A stretch of DNA of 6,380 nt, taken from Chloroflexota bacterium. GTDB lineage: Bacteria; Chloroflexota; Dehalococcoidia; DSTF01; JACRBR01. The notes beneath the pieces were generated by a model, which searched no databases, was not told the origin of the DNA, and saw only the letters and a program-made list of their open reading frames with translations. Below are positions 6,306 through 6,380 of the stretch, piece by piece (the stretch's first letter is position 1; each line of letters opens with the position of its first letter). Where the stretch lies: assembly GCA_016213125.1 (NCBI GenBank), contig JACRBR010000336.1, positions 1-6,380 of the forward strand. Direction: 5' to 3'. Made by a program: the position numbers and the translations under genes.

Positions 6306-6380
6306 CTAACACTTCGCCAGCCACTCCGTGATCGTTTGCACAAGCCAATCTCCCTGTTCCAGGTGCACTGGATGCGAGGC
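6306..6380 (-). CDS. C-terminal fragment of a probable alpha/beta hydrolase
   Basis: Reading the - strand from the right edge gives 24 codons and then TAG (6306-6308). The peptide begins ASHPVHLEQGDW and ends in a helix WLVQTITEWLAKC. This is the usual last segment of alpha/beta-hydrolase-fold enzymes: the catalytic His in a G/S-H-x-x-H-x-E context, here the first His of SHPVHLEQ, followed by the final amphipathic helix. The nucleophile and acid of the triad lie outside the window, so the subfamily (esterase, epoxide hydrolase, dehalogenase or C-C hydrolase) cannot be told. It is co-directional with, and 93 bp upstream of, the DinB-like gene, so it could be the first visible gene of the same unit. 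Confidence 0.7.
   Translation of the reverse strand, partial: ASHPVHLEQGDWLVQTITEWLAKC

Noticed and set aside
5813..6343. Minus-strand ORF of 176 residues overlapping the DinB-like gene
   Set aside because: It is Arg/Ser-rich in the alternative frame, while the DinB-like frame has the strong SD and family motifs.

Overview
The window is GC-rich bacterial DNA with tightly packed genes. One gene is on the + strand at the left; all others are on the - strand. The protein families are widespread. A KimA-type transporter, a Cache-domain histidine kinase and DinB/flavin monooxygenase genes together would suit a Chloroflexota- or Actinomycetota-like organism, but nothing here fixes the phylum. No mobile element, CRISPR array, tRNA or rRNA is visible.

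Layout. (1) Bases 2-1954 (+) encode a KimA-like potassium/proton symporter of the APC superfamily, open at the left edge. (2) Bases 1955-2022 are a short convergent gap with a GC-rich hairpin. (3) Bases 2023-3879 (-) encode a membrane sensor histidine kinase with an extracytoplasmic Cache-like domain, and no response regulator lies beside it in the window. (4) Bases 3880-4131 are non-coding and probably hold the kinase promoter. (5) Bases 4132-4419 (-) encode a small dimeric alpha/beta-barrel-like protein preceded by a striking dyad and direct repeat. (6) Bases 4495-5700 (-) encode a group A FAD-dependent monooxygenase. (7) Bases 5697-6212 (-) encode a DinB-like protein whose stop codon overlaps the monooxygenase start. 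(8) Bases 6306-6380 (-) are the last 24 codons of what looks like an alpha/beta hydrolase, cut by the right edge.

The four genes at the right (hydrolase, DinB-like, monooxygenase, small barrel protein, in transcription order) are co-directional. At least the middle two are translationally coupled. Together they look like a small-molecule oxidation, conjugation or hydrolysis unit, but no substrate can be read from sequence. The transporter and kinase converge and share only a terminator region, so a functional link between them is not shown. The most distinctive points are the hydrolase-DinB-monooxygenase-barrel cluster, the operator-like dyad in front of the barrel gene, a degenerate DinB metal site, and the absence of a usable start codon for the transporter inside the window.
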